Part shown: positions 1-13,300 of the stretch, in pieces
Position numbering within the stretch: position 1 is the stretch's first letter
Layout of the letters: every line of letters begins with the position of its first letter
Assembly (NCBI GenBank): GCA_034687125.1
Contig: JAQGBZ010000480.1
Span: 1-42,662 of the forward strand
Length of the DNA: 42,662 nt
Direction: 5' to 3'
Source: Neelides folsomi
Taxonomy: Eukaryota; Arthropoda; Collembola; Neelipleona; Neelidae
Translations under genes and position numbers: made by a program
Notes under the pieces: model-generated
Seen by the model: only the letters and a program-made list of their open reading frames with translations
What the model was told of the DNA's origin: nothing
The model's database searches: none

Positions 1-135
1 TTTTGAATTATGTGCGCGGGATAGGGGGCTCTTAATAGAGCCTAGGCTCTTATTAAAAAATTAGGTTTCGAGGGGGGACTCTTATTCGAGCAGGGCTATT
101 ATTCGAACAGAGGCTCTTATTTGAACAATAACGGT
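1..135. repeat. Degenerate short tandem repeat at window edge
   Basis: Several imperfect copies of a unit of about 20 bases, roughly GGCTCTTATTCGAACAG, follow each other (near 27, 48, 78, 100 and 112). The array is cut by the window edge. Such units occur inside non-autonomous DNA transposons, but no terminal repeat is visible here, so the class is open. Confidence 0.45.
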
Positions 136-3100
136 AATATATATTTTAATAAAATGCATTATTCTCTGAATGTTAATTAAAAACTTTCGTTATATTCTAA
201 ATTATAAAGATGAGCCCATACATCTATTTATTTAGGAAGTTCTAACCCCATCCTCTTGTGACGTTAATTATAAATAATAATGTTTAGGCGTACCCTCAAA
301 AGGCTCGAACTCATTTATGGATAGTACCTTAAGATAATTTTCGGCGACTTTCTTTTGTTACTAGTAACGTACTAGTTGGTTGCTAGCGAGTAGGTTGCTT
401 ACCTAATTGGATTTTAAGGCTTTATCATCTCTTTTTCAATAAAACTTACGTTTTATAATATGCCCAATGTAACTAATTAGTGTTGGACCCAATTACAAAA
501 CTTTTTGAAGTGTTGAGCTAAAATAATTCCTTTTTATAAATTAGTCGTGATCAAAGTTTAATTAGTGCAATTTATTTTTTAAACCTCTCTAAGGCATAGT
601 GGCCCTTAAAAATGGTTTATTTCTTCGAGGTTACTTTTTATCCTCATATACCTATAAATATATATACATATAAAGTATGTATGTATTTACATCATCTATT
701 CCTGATTTATAATAGGCGTTTCTCTTCTCCAAAGTTTTACCTTCTTTATCATAATTAATTAGGAAACTTTTTCTTCTTCGAACCTTCAAAGTAACACGAA
801 GAGACTCATTTCTCCACCCTTTCACTTTCTTTAGCAGAAGGAGCAAATTTCTTAATGAAAAATGCTGAGCGAATCGTCAGGAATAGAGATGAAAGTTCGT
901 TGAACAAGAATTATAAAGATGGGTGGCTCAGCACTTAACAAAAAATTTCTTCATATGAATTGTCACATTTGAATCACATGTTTATAAATTCATAATATAT
1001 TGTTCGCAAGAATTGCTTCATTATTAAATTTTTAATCAAGAAACTTCCCACTCCTCGTTTTCTATTCTTTCTCACTTGCCATTCCGTCTTCGTATTTCTA
1101 ATGGCTAAAATGGCGCCTCTAAGATATTGATTTCTATTTGTTTTGCATCCAACGGAGAAACGTTTCATTTGAGATGTGGAGACAATATTTGCAGAAACGG
1201 ATTGAGAGCATGAGAAGTCAATTGGATTTGGCTCCATTGAGTCTCAATTGAATTATTTGGGTGGAGAAAAAGCTTTTCAATTTATTTTCATGATAGGATC
1301 TCAGATTGGAAAAGAATTTCATTACAGCGTTCATCTCAACTCGTTTCTTGGAATCAAAGATATATTATTTTACCCTCTTCTTTTGTCTCTCTTTAAATGA
1401 TCATTGAGCAAATTCAATTTCGTTGTTTCTCCCTCTTCAATTGTTTCCACTCAACTGACCTTTAAAGATAACACTCTATTTCAATATAATATCATTAGAA
1501 AATGGATATACACTAACACAATCACATTAGTAAATATTTTATATGTATTAACCTGAAAGGATTTGTAAAAGAGCGAATAATTACAATTTACATACCTTTT
1601 AAAATTATTAAATTGCCCAACATCCAAATGTAGAGTAAATCCATATCTATATTATATTTAGGTATTATTACAGATAAAGATATTTTTATATAAAATATAA
1701 ATAACTTTCTGAAAGCTTCTTTTCCCATGAATTGTATTGTTAAAAATCCGATTTAAACTTATTTAACCAAGCGAAAATTTATATCTTATAATTCTCTATG
1801 TTTAAGTGCACATGTAAGGTAATACATAAGTAATAATTATAGCAAATGTCATGTGTCATTGAGATGATGAATCCGAGTTTTCTGGGACACTTCGGAAGGA
1901 AATGGTATACAATAGTAGAGATTGATACGTCTTTTTTATTTCTTCTCCGTTGAGTCTTACGGAAGACAGGACAGGAACACCTTCGAATTTGAATCCAATT
2001 TTACACCTTGCTAGCTTTTTCACCCTTTAAAAATCGCTATTGAATAGATATTGAATTTTAAAAATCCAAAAATTTGAAAGCTTTATTTATATTATTTTTG
2101 AATAACACTCAAGAAATGATGAGAAAGGAGAATTTAAAATGAATGTAACAAGATTGTAGCTAAGATTGAAATAAGTTAAATATCTAACAAAAATATTTAC
2201 AAATGGAAAGCGAGCAAGTTGACGAGTTCGTGAATTGGAAAACTTTTGTGTAAAATTGCTTACGCATGAAGCATTTGAATATAACTTTGCAAAAATTATA
2301 GTTTGTAGAGAATATCTTTACAAAAGTTACACTTATTTTTAATTTATCGCTTTTCTTTTGGCTTATATACATATTTGTGAAATGAATGTTTATTTTACTC
2401 ATTGAGACCACTCCATAATTTTTAAATATTTTTATTGCATTGACACTTTCAAACTTTAAATCGCCTTAACCAAAACCTATCAATATGGCAAGCTTTAAAA
2501 ATGAACAGATGAAATGAAATTTCTTTGAGCTAATAAAATAAAGAACTTTTCAAAGTTGGAGAAATATGATTCTCAAATACGAGTGCGTACACACTTTCGA
2601 GAGTCAAATATTTACTTACTTTACTTTTTATATGTTCAACAATGAAATAGCGGATATTTATTTCCTTATATGTAGGCGAACCTCCATGAAAGTCGAATAT
2701 TGGTTGTGATAGAGGAAGGTCATTTTATTAAATTGTTACTCGGAACGCTGAATGTTCTGGATGGAGCTTAAAGCCAATCTTCAGGAGTCTATATTTTATC
2801 AATAGAGAATCGATTCGTTATCCAATGGGCAAATATATGTTCCACATGGATGAGGAATATAGGAAATGTGATATAAAAGCATCATGATTCGAATCACTTT
2901 GATCCCATGTCCTCTCTCTAATAAATCCCTTTTTAACTTCCTTAGAATTCGTATCAAATACATTCCTCAATTTTGCGGGGATTGCCTACTCCCTTTTAAA
3001 CTCCTCTCTCCAATCTCTCCCTATTTCCGAAACAAGCCGCTTACGAGTTCCACAATGATCTAAACCACATTCCCATATATTCTCAAAATACACACAATTC

Positions 3101-6100
3101 ACTTATTGACCACATGAAACCGATGATTCCCGAACATGTTTTTAAAATCACAATTCCCCTGTGGACTCAATGTTGGTAAAAATTCTGTGAGTTTACACTC
3201 AATAAAATGGGGTTTAAAGCTCCTTTCCAGTGCTTACCTTTAGCTTTAACTTCAAGCTCTACCAGAAAATAAATCTTTGATTCATGCTTGTTTTGAAAAG
3301 GAGGGAGCGCGGAAAGCTCCGATGAAACTTTACGAGTTCTTATGGGTTAATGGCCAGATTCTTGAGGAAGGTTATCTCATCCATGGAATATAAATAAGTT
3401 TTTCAGGGGAATAAAAGGCGGAATTGGATCAAGAGATGTCCCTTATCTAATGTTCTGGGATTATGTGGGCAGTTAAAGGTAAAGGCAGTACGATGGTCGA
3501 ATGTCTTAAGGAAGAAGGTGTTTTTTCACCAGCGTCCTTTCTAATAATGCATCCCTTGAGACTCGTAAATGTCTTGAGGCGGAAAAAGATGTTGTAATGA
3601 CAGGAAGGAAGAGGATGACCTATACATGACTATATAAGCCTTTCCCTCTTCTTTCCATTTTATTTTGCACATATGCAGTTTCTTTAATTTGGTTCTTAAT
3701 ATTATACCTGAGAGAAATATACTGCATATCTGGATGTAATGTTCTATAGTGAGGAGAAATGCAACGTGGTTTACTTATGGTTAGATTCAAACCAGTTAAT
3801 TTATTTGTTCGTAAAACGTCTCGCACGCCTCCGCCTCACTAATTACAAATCAACTCATTGAGTGCCTGACTTTCTAGTTACTTTACCTTTATGAAACGCG
3901 TAATGATCAAGAGAATCGGGAAAGTTTTTTTATTTTCACAGCACAAGACTTCACTTTTACTTAATGTGCATGATACGTGGGAGAGATTAAATGTCCTATT
4001 ATTCGAAGGAGCATTTCCTCTCCTCTCAATTTTAGATAAAAGAGAAATTACGGTTCAAAATGGTCGTAACCCGGTTGAACATTCAGTTTGAAATTCCCTT
4101 TACAGAGATTTGATTGTCTGGGGTTTGAGGCTCGTGAATATTTCGAAATGACAGGGATCCAAGAATGCGTGACTTTTTTGAGTGATAGAAAATTCTTCTT
4201 TCAAGTCCAATTTGAAGCAATAGGAATTGGAAGCGTATTCAAATAATATTAAAATCGAGGGTGTTTTCTCGAACAGAGAATAATACGCAAAGTGTTTTAT
4301 ATTCCCCCATGCATTCAGACTCTTTATATGGGGAATATACATTGAGGTGTAGGTTCGTCAAGCGGGCTGTGGACGTGATTTGAATGCTTTGGCACTGTTG
4401 AAGTCTAATAAGACAGATTCCTGAATCCTTTGGGTTCTAAAACTGGTCCGAAGTTTATTTGGGATTATATTAAAATGTAGATTGAAAAGTGGAGAAAGGT
4501 GAGGGCATGAGGAATGAAGAAATCTCCAGCATTCAGACCTTCCCCAGGCCTGGGGAAAATCAATAAGGATGTTGAAAAGCCACGAGAAACAAGGAGAGAA
4601 TATTGAAGAGGTGTATAATATAATATCTCCTCGATGGTCCGGACTGAGGTTAACGACGCGTCAATTCTTCTTCGCTGGAATTTACTTACTTTATAGCAAA
4701 TGACTCGCATATGAAGTAGGAAATTCAGCTCATATTTTCCCTTCACACTTCACTTCAAATAGGAAAGGAGGGTCGGCGAAGATCTCATTTTTCAAATTTC
4801 ATTCCGACTCCTTGAACCTCTCCACAACTTCGCCACTCAAGACTTTGAATAAGTGCATTTTAATTTTAAGTAAATCAATAGATTCAGCCAAGGATTTATC
4901 GATCTTCTTGATTAAATATTTTTATGGCCTCTATTTGCTGAGTGTAAAATTAATTCTGATTTTTATTCCAAAACTCCATTTACTGATATACATAATATAC
5001 AAATGATGATGTATTTATGTAGGTATGTTATGTAATAGTAAACCATATACTTAAGCTAGTATTTAAAAAGTAATTCTCATTCCTGGAAAAAGTCATTTCG
5101 GAATAAAATGCATCTTCCAGGTCAATCTTAATTTGAATGGAAAAAGATATTTTTAAAGTTGCAGAATCTTCTTTATATTAAAATGATGTGTGCATGTGAA
5201 TGAAGGAAAATTTAAAAGGGTTGAAAAGGAATTCGAATTTCCGATGTTAAATAGTGCAGAGATCGAGGACAAAATTGCGGTCCAAGAGGATGTACAAGTA
5301 TGAATCAAGACGAGTCTCTGAAATTGGCAGTTTCTGAACCGAATTTCCTTTCCTTCTTCAACATTTTAGCTATTTGAATACAGAAGAGGGTCTGAAGGTT
5401 TGGAGAAATCTCTGAGGACTCGGAGAATTCTCTTTCAGCTCTTTTTGATAGGGATTCGAGTGGAATGTGGAATCTCCAGCTGCTTTCTTTACCTTCTTCA
5501 TTCCCCCGTTCATTTCAATTCTTTTGGTTTCCTTTTTCCTCTTCTTATATAATGGGATCAATTGAGTTGTTAAGCCCCCGAAAACCATTTACTTTTTACA
5601 ACTTTGTGCGTAGATTGATCCTCTAGCAATTGTAGTTATTAAGTATAATTTCCAAGAGCCTTCTTACTTTCACATTGTAAAGAGATAAAAGAAATGTTTC
5701 AAAACAAAAAAAAGAAAATTGAGACAACTGCAGTTATATGCTCATAAATATAAAATATATTATACTTTCTTCTAACTTATTATTTATAAAATTGTATAGG
5801 TATTTTTTCTATCGCCTTTGTTTTGGGGAAGGAACAGAAAGCGAAAATAAATAATGGAAAAATGATTTCGTGTTGGTATTGGGCTCTTTCGAGTCGGTTG
5901 AAAGTTGATATGAAGAAATGGAGTGATAAAATGAAAGGTCTGGGTATTGTTATTGTTACATCTGAGCAATGAGGTGGATTGTGAGAAACTGACAGCTCAA
6001 TTGTTACTCTGTTACTTTCCTTTTTTATCATTTCTCTTTACTCGCTCGTTCAGAACCTTGCTTTTGCATTCACAGTCTATACAAAGACAAAAGAGCATCA

Positions 6101-6303
6101 ATATCATAAGTACATATCATACCACATCACCACTAGCTCGAATTTAATTGAAAAGCTGTCAACTCAAACAAAATATGAGTATCTCGGATATTAAAAGTTC
6201 ATATCAACTTTCTGCAGTATATAGTATTATAAATATAAATATTTGCAACACACTGTACACAATTAGGTAAATATTATATTATTTACATTTTAACGTTACA
6301 TAT
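136..6303. other. No recognised gene; possible intron or intergenic DNA
   Basis: Both strands were read. Open frames here are short, lack family motifs and do not join in phase. The receptor gene starting at 7393 lacks its 5' exons, so part of this stretch may be intron of that gene. Islands of higher GC occur near 2880-3200, 3300-3600, 4100-4800 and 5270-5600; I could not assign any function to them. Confidence 0.5.
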
Positions 6304-6832
6304 TGTTAAAAGAGTGATTATCTCTTAAATATGAAGTGCAATAGCGATGTGAAATGAAATGAGCGTGGACGAGAATTCAAAGTCAATAAATCAAAGTTTA
6401 TTTCAAAGAGAACTAAGGTTCTAGGGGCAATTTAGAAAGCTCCGATGTTACAATCAATGAGCAAAACAAGAGGGTCTAACGTCTCAAAAATGAATGACCA
6501 TAATAATTAATGTACATTGAATTTAGGGGCCTTTTATAGGCGAGCTTATTTTAGTTTGGGGGCTTATCACTAAATTATGTTGTTTCTAACAAAAGAATCA
6601 CATTTACTTAACCAGCCTAAATGAATGGGGACTGATTGATTAAGGGACTGTCTCAAAGTAAGTTACATTCTTACATTAAATGAATGTATGGCATAAGTCG
6701 GAACATAAATGAAGGATCGGCAGAAAGGTAAACAACTTATGTATAAGGGGTCTGAATCATACAAATAACTTAGGGGGACATACAATTAGAATAATGCATA
6801 AATAAGGTAGCGGCTCAAAAGAAATCGTAACA
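6304..6832 (-). mobile_element. Solo LTR of an LTR retrotransposon
   Basis: The 529-bp block starts TGTTA and ends TAACA, the standard TG...CA LTR ends with a 5-bp inverted repeat. It is flanked on both sides by ATAT (6300-6303 and 6833-6836), a likely 4-bp target duplication. Read on the - strand it has a TATAAAAG box (6531-6538) and, about 130 bases later, an AATAAA signal (6397-6402), the spacing expected for U3-R-U5. No gag, pol or second LTR is nearby, so it is probably a solo LTR left by recombination. A Ty3-type source would fit a 4-bp duplication, but the family is not proven. Confidence 0.72.
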
Positions 6833-7392
6833 ATATTATATACCTACTTATCTGGTTATATTAGCTGTTCAAAATTCAATATTTGCAAAATTTTGAGATA
6901 ACAATTTTACTTTGCTAGTGCAAATATATTCAAGCACTGATAGTAGAAGAAAAATTTAGAAAGTTCCCCTCCATTTTCCTCTTCAATAATATAAATACGG
7001 CTACTCAAAATATGATTTAATGAAGCTTATACATACTTAAATATTCGAATGAACTAAAAGCAAATAAATCACTAAACAAATACAGTAGTATACTATAGCT
7101 ATAGGTAAGAATACGAGAAGGGCACTCGTAAAACAATGGTTTTATTTATTAATGAATCTAGTATTTTATTTCTCCTCTCTGTTAATATTCTCATCCTCTC
7201 ATTAAATTTTGGTTTGAACCTATTCATGAAAGTAAATTGAGAGATTATTTGAATTGGGAAGATTCGTTTTTGGCACCCGCTGCATAAATCATGTTGAAAG
7301 ACAGTGAGGCCTTCCATAATGGTGAATGCACGACTGAATTCTTGATGAGTATTAATGTTAAGATGTCACTGAGTGAGTGGATCCTTTTCTAG
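6833..7392. other. No gene seen; sequence upstream of first visible receptor exon
   Basis: This AT-rich stretch ends in the acceptor CTTTTCTAG at 7384-7392, so at least its right part is intron of the receptor gene. I looked for an exon ending in phase 1, which the next exon requires, and found none that resembles TM3-TM4 of a class C receptor. Confidence 0.5.
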
Positions 7393-10300
7393 TGGAGATG
7401 AGTATACTTCTCTGGGGCATCCGTTTGTGCATTGTCGTCCGGAAGGCCCCTTCTGAATTCAACGAGAGCAAATTCATCTCCCTCGCAATATACAACGAGT
7501 TCCTGCTGTCGCTTTTCCTCAACATCTCAATGTAAGTCGGTCGGTGCTTTCTCCGCAACGGAATCTGGAAACTATTCCGCTGGTCGGAAACAAAATATTT
7601 ACATACTCTAAAAAACCTCAATCTTTGAATCATTCATCTTTCGAAAGAGTAATGTTGTTTGTTATGATTTATACTTCAAAGGTTGTTCCTTCAATCTCCG
7701 GCAAATCCCGATCTTCTTTACATTATCTTCTTCTGCCACGTTCAGCTTACGATGACTCTTCTTCTTTGTCTCATATTCGGAAGCAAGGTATGAGACATCA
7801 AACTTTCTTAAGCCTTTTTACTTTACGAGAAAATTCTCACATATTTTATTATCCTAAAGTTTGCTATTATAAATATATTAGCAAACTTAGGTATATCCGT
7901 ATATGATTTAGAGCATGTATTTATATATTATGTAGTAACATATAAATAGTTGTAGCATGTAATGCTTTGGTATACGATTTTTAAGACTTTAGTGACTTTC
8001 GGCCTCCATGAGATTCAATAATTGGGTTAATTAAACAAGATTAAATATAAAGTTCTTGATATTAATGAGCCTAATGAGCAAATTAAGCAGGTGGAAAAGA
8101 TTAAATATATTTTTACTAACCTTCAAAAACGAAAACCGAAAAACATATTCAATACAATTATCACAATTAAAATAAAAATTGGGATATTTAAAAAATAATT
8201 ACTGCTTATAATAATAATGATTAATGATAGATAATATAATATAAGACTTTGATTATCTTATTCAAATTCTAAAACCCGGGAAATGCATTGGCTGGGCTCG
8301 GGCCTCGGCGTCGGAAGAGTAGTTTAGTTTTTAATTAGAAACAAGTAAAGCTTTATTAAAATTTTATAATTTGAAATTATAACAGTATTATAACTATATC
8401 ATACATATGATACATAATTAAATTTATAAGTAATATATACTAAATACTTACATAAATATTTATATAAACTTAATATACATACTTTCTTAGTTGAAGTTGT
8501 TAATAATTATGTATACAATGTTATTTTTAGTTAGTTATTTTTTTAAATAAGAACACGATCACATATAAAATACTTATGTAAGTACTTAAGTATTATAGCT
8601 CTAACACACAAATATCTTCATTTTAACATGAACCAACATAATTTCTTGAATTGATGATCTTTTTCGAGAGAATCGACATACTTTACAAATCCACAAAGGA
8701 CGATTCCAGTCATCATTACCAAAGCCCCAATTATACTGAAATATCAAAGAAATGTTAAAATCGGTATCCCATTTTAACAAAGTAAGAATCAAATACACCA
8801 AATCAACTTATAAGGTATATGGTAGTACATTATGTAATAGCAATTTCAATATCGGAAAACACTAACTTATTGTTAATTTTAATAAGTACGCAAGAGATAA
8901 GAACTGACATTTAATAAGTACATAATGTTATAAAAGATTTGTTTTGTGTATCCAATTTGCATTCGAAATGAAACCAGCACACCAATGGAAGCTAAGTATG
9001 CAATTCAGATTATCAGAAGCCGTGAGGATTAAAACAAAGCAACATCAAGCATCTTAAAACCAAGTTGATTTTGATTAAAAATTACTTATAATCTATGAAG
9101 GAATTTAAATTGATATTCTGGAAACCTACCTGATATAATCTGGGAAAATTTTCTGGAAAGCCATTTGCCAAATGAAGGCAAATATTACATCAGATGTTTT
9201 GACTAGCGATACTGGCCCACATTTGTCACATTTAAGAGCAAAGATGAGGAAAAGTTGACTGGTACATGTGAGAACTCCAATGGCAGAAGCCTTGACATAA
9301 TCTATTTCTCCACGTGGGAGATCAAGAACTCCAAATCCGGCTGCAAGGGCTATAGATTCAATCATCCCGAAACCACCATATCCTATGAGAGTAATTGAGT
9401 GGTGGATGTCTTTCAAGTGCCGAATCATGACAATGGCGAATGAGAGGAAGAATGAACATCCAATTGCGAGGGCCACTCCAACCTGGAACAAAAATCATCT
9501 TTATTGACAACTCTATTTTAATTTCATTACCAGAGTATATTCTGAGAATCCTATACTTATATTTAATGGTGACAAATTTAGATTCTCGTAAAAGGAGGGA
9601 AAGATCTATACAGATAGTTGGGTTATAACATTTTAAATCTTTTACAGGAAATGATTTTTGTAATTTTTTACACATATGCCTCAATAAGTATTACATATAC
9701 GATGATGAACCATTTCTAAAGCTAGACTTTTTCTATATTGCAAGTTGCATTATTGCTTATTGCATATCCTAAATGATATTCTTTAATTCTAAATTTACAT
9801 TTATTGAGTGATTCACGTGAGCACTTTAATATTTTTTTAATCAATTTTTTTACAATGACTACATGAGTTTGCAAGAGTTCTTACCATTTTTGCACTAGTA
9901 CAATTAACTTATAATTTGTAGATCTGATAACATCTAACATCATACCAAAATTATGAATTCTATAGTAGAATTCTTCTTTAAATTATATTTAAATAAAATA
10001 CTTAATGTTAGTATTACATACTATGCAGTGAATAAATATGTATATATAGGAAGATCGAGATCAACTACGTCTCATTCTTATCAGTATTTTTTTTAAAAGT
10101 TGGTACTTATAAAGCTGCTAGAATAGTAATTACACACTACAAGAATCCGATCTATTACGTACCTTGATATTATGGTCAATATTATGGTTAGTACATGGTA
10201 TACATGCTTATCTTAAGATAAAATATTTGTTTTTCTTTAGGATTTTGACCTAAGAGCGTTAATATTAAGTAATAACAATAGATATAATACTACAGATATT

Positions 10301-13300
10301 ATCTGTATGTAGGTATGTATGTAAGTATATACTAAATATATATTTGAGATATTAGTGTATTAAACATGACAATTCCAGTATAGCGTAGATGATAAAAAAC
10401 TTCGTATTAAATTTTATCCCATCTTATATGAATAAACCTAAGATATTAATTCTCAGTAAAAAAAACTCAATAATTGGAAATTCTCATTCTATTCAAAATG
10501 TTTGCTATCTTAATGAAATTATTGTAAAGTTAAAGAAATATTGAGATTAAACTCCCTAATACTCCCTAATATCTTACCATGAGATCACTGTCGAAATTTT
10601 CACCGGTTAGGAACGGAGGCCGCATGATGAGAATCACTCCGGAAAAAGTAACGAGGGCGCAAAAGAAAGCAAAGAAGCCGAAGGGCTCTCCTAAGAAGAT
10701 ATACGCGATGATTGAAACGAGAACAGGATATGAATTACAGATGACGGCAGAATCTCCCAGATCCATGTATTTGAGTGAGTAGTATTGAAAGGCCGAAGCT
10801 GTGCATCCAAACCAACTCCTAAACTTTATGTGATTGGTCATTCGAAAAAACAAGTTTTAAAAATCATACTCCAAATAAATGGAAATTGTTTTTACAGAAT
10901 TTGTTCAGTAAAAATATTGAGTTTATATTTATTTTCCTCATTTTGGTTGTAAGCTTACAAAAAGTGAAATGATGACCATCACCGATCTTTTTCTCAGAGG
11001 CCAAAAACTCTCCGCAATGTTTACTCCTCTGAGTGCATAAAAGAGGCAGACAAATATGGAGAGGAAAAACGTCCCTACGAATCTCCACAAAGTCTAAAAG
11101 TTGGAAATGTATACATCTGAAAGTCTATTTACTCTCGATATTAAATAGAATAGTTGAGAAAAAGGAGTAGATATTTACCTTTGTGAGAGGATGGTAGTCT
11201 TTCATTTCGGAAACTATAGAAGAGGAATAAGACACGAGGACGGTCGAAATGGTACAAAGACCCATCCCCATAAAGGTCCCTTTCACTTCATTCTTCAACT
11301 ATTAAAGAAGAATAATAGACACATTATAAAAATTGCATAAAACTAGACATACCGGGGAAAAGGTTTAACTTAAAAAATAAAACAATTCTCTTTTAATTTT
11401 AACCAAACTTTTATAAAAATTTTTTAAGAAATTTTACCATTTTGGTTTTATTGAGTTATTGAGTTAGGTTTATGAACAAAATACATTCAATTGTAAAATG
11501 ACGAAGACTAGTATTTGTTTACAATACTGATTATTTTTTAATGGCTTGTGCTGCGCACGATGAATGTCTTATATTCACTACTGAAAGTCGAATGTGGATT
11601 TGAGCCGTGAACTTGATTCTTTTGAAAAGACTTACTATGTCGCTTAAAAGTAGAATTTGATAAGAACAAAGAAATCTATGCGTCATTCTAAAATTTCCAA
11701 CCCCAACTAGATACTTCACAGGAGTCCAACAAAAATGGATAGATACATAATTACAAATTATCCAAATTATTCAAATACAATAAAAACATACCCTACCTAC
11801 ACTTATATAAAAAATAGCAAACTACATAATATAAATATTACTTTTAGGTATTCAACATTTTTTGAGAGTTTTGATCAGAGAGCCAAAATGCATACTTAAA
11901 TAAAATAAATATACGAATCTACATTAATGGAAATATTTATAGGTAGTATATATGATATTGGTATAGTATGTGTAATCACATGCATGTATAATATCAATAT
12001 GCTGCATATGTGTAGAACGTAGGTAGGTATAGAAGTGTCATTTTAAATCCCATTTGCCATATTATTTGTAGTTTCATCCTGACAGTTATCAAACGAATGT
12101 ACAGATTTAAATAAATTCATTTGATCTCAATTTTGAATCATCATATCCGTAACAAGTAATTTTCTATTTTCATTACTCCCTTTATGCCCATTAGTGTCAC
12201 TCGACATGAAAATTATATACTTATTAAAGTACGTAACTTATTGTTGTTTATAAGTTCCCACTTAAAATTGTATACTTCTAGTTTTAACAAATTGATTCGA
12301 GTGGATGCATTTTGAATAATTACTAACTCAGTATCTAAATATACTGTAAACAAGAAGTATCTGAATAGTGTTCTAATGGAATAAATAATATTCAATTCTC
12401 TTATTCCGAAGGAGGGTAAGAAAGATAGGAGGTATCTCCTATCATACATACAATGAATTATTGATGAAAAGGTAGAGAGCATAGTAATTTCAATTATTTA
12501 AGTGCTTTTCCATTTCAGTTTTGTAAGAGGGAATTTGGAAATTCTTCTCCGAATTTTGATGCATCATATGCCTAACTATGCGGGGATTTCTTACTAATTA
12601 AATCGTTAGGTTTGCAGGTAATGAACTCTAAAATCGCGCAAACTTGTATAAATTAATACTAATTTGTTATTGGAATTTCCTTTACTACTGACAATGAATG
12701 TAATGCGAGTGTTTATTCCATACAAATACGCTATTCATCAGTTGTCATTTAACGTATCTGTAGGTATGTTATATAGTAATTGGTTCATGTGAGTAAAATT
12801 TCTTTATTTAAATAACAAGATAAGTTTAATTTTAGTTATTAAAACACATTTTACTTACGTAATTGTATTCAAACCCCATTTTGATTATTGGTGTCTTCAC
12901 AATGGCATACCTTCTCAAAACATACAAATGTTTATAAGTTATTCTAGAGTAACCAATCTTTCTGGCATTCACTTATCTATTCTTAATGGGGGATTAAATA
13001 TGTTAATAAACATTTTATGAAAACACTTGACACTTTCATTATCCTTTGAAGTTCACATTTTTCTATGATAATAAGGACATGTTTTATCATCTTTAAGATT
13101 TTGAACAAGTGCTTATTAAGTAAGATGCAAGCAACACTACATAAGTACGTGGGAGACAAATTGACTCTTACTGGTATTATTTACTTTTATCATGTTTGAG
13201 CCAGTTTAATTCCCTTTATTACATAATAGCATAGCAAAACATAATAAAATATTAAACCAATGTAATAGCTAAAGGTAATATGGATTGAAATATTCTCATT

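Noticed and set aside
7250..7314. Possible upstream receptor exon ending before GTGAATGC
   Set aside because: The frame that fits phase 1 has a stop (TAA) shortly before and the peptide does not resemble the region before TM5.
8270..8325. GC-rich spike with CCCGGG and GGGCTCGGGCCTCGG
   Set aside because: No repeat partner or inverted ends nearby; not related to the 17.3-kb element beyond the CCCGGG word.
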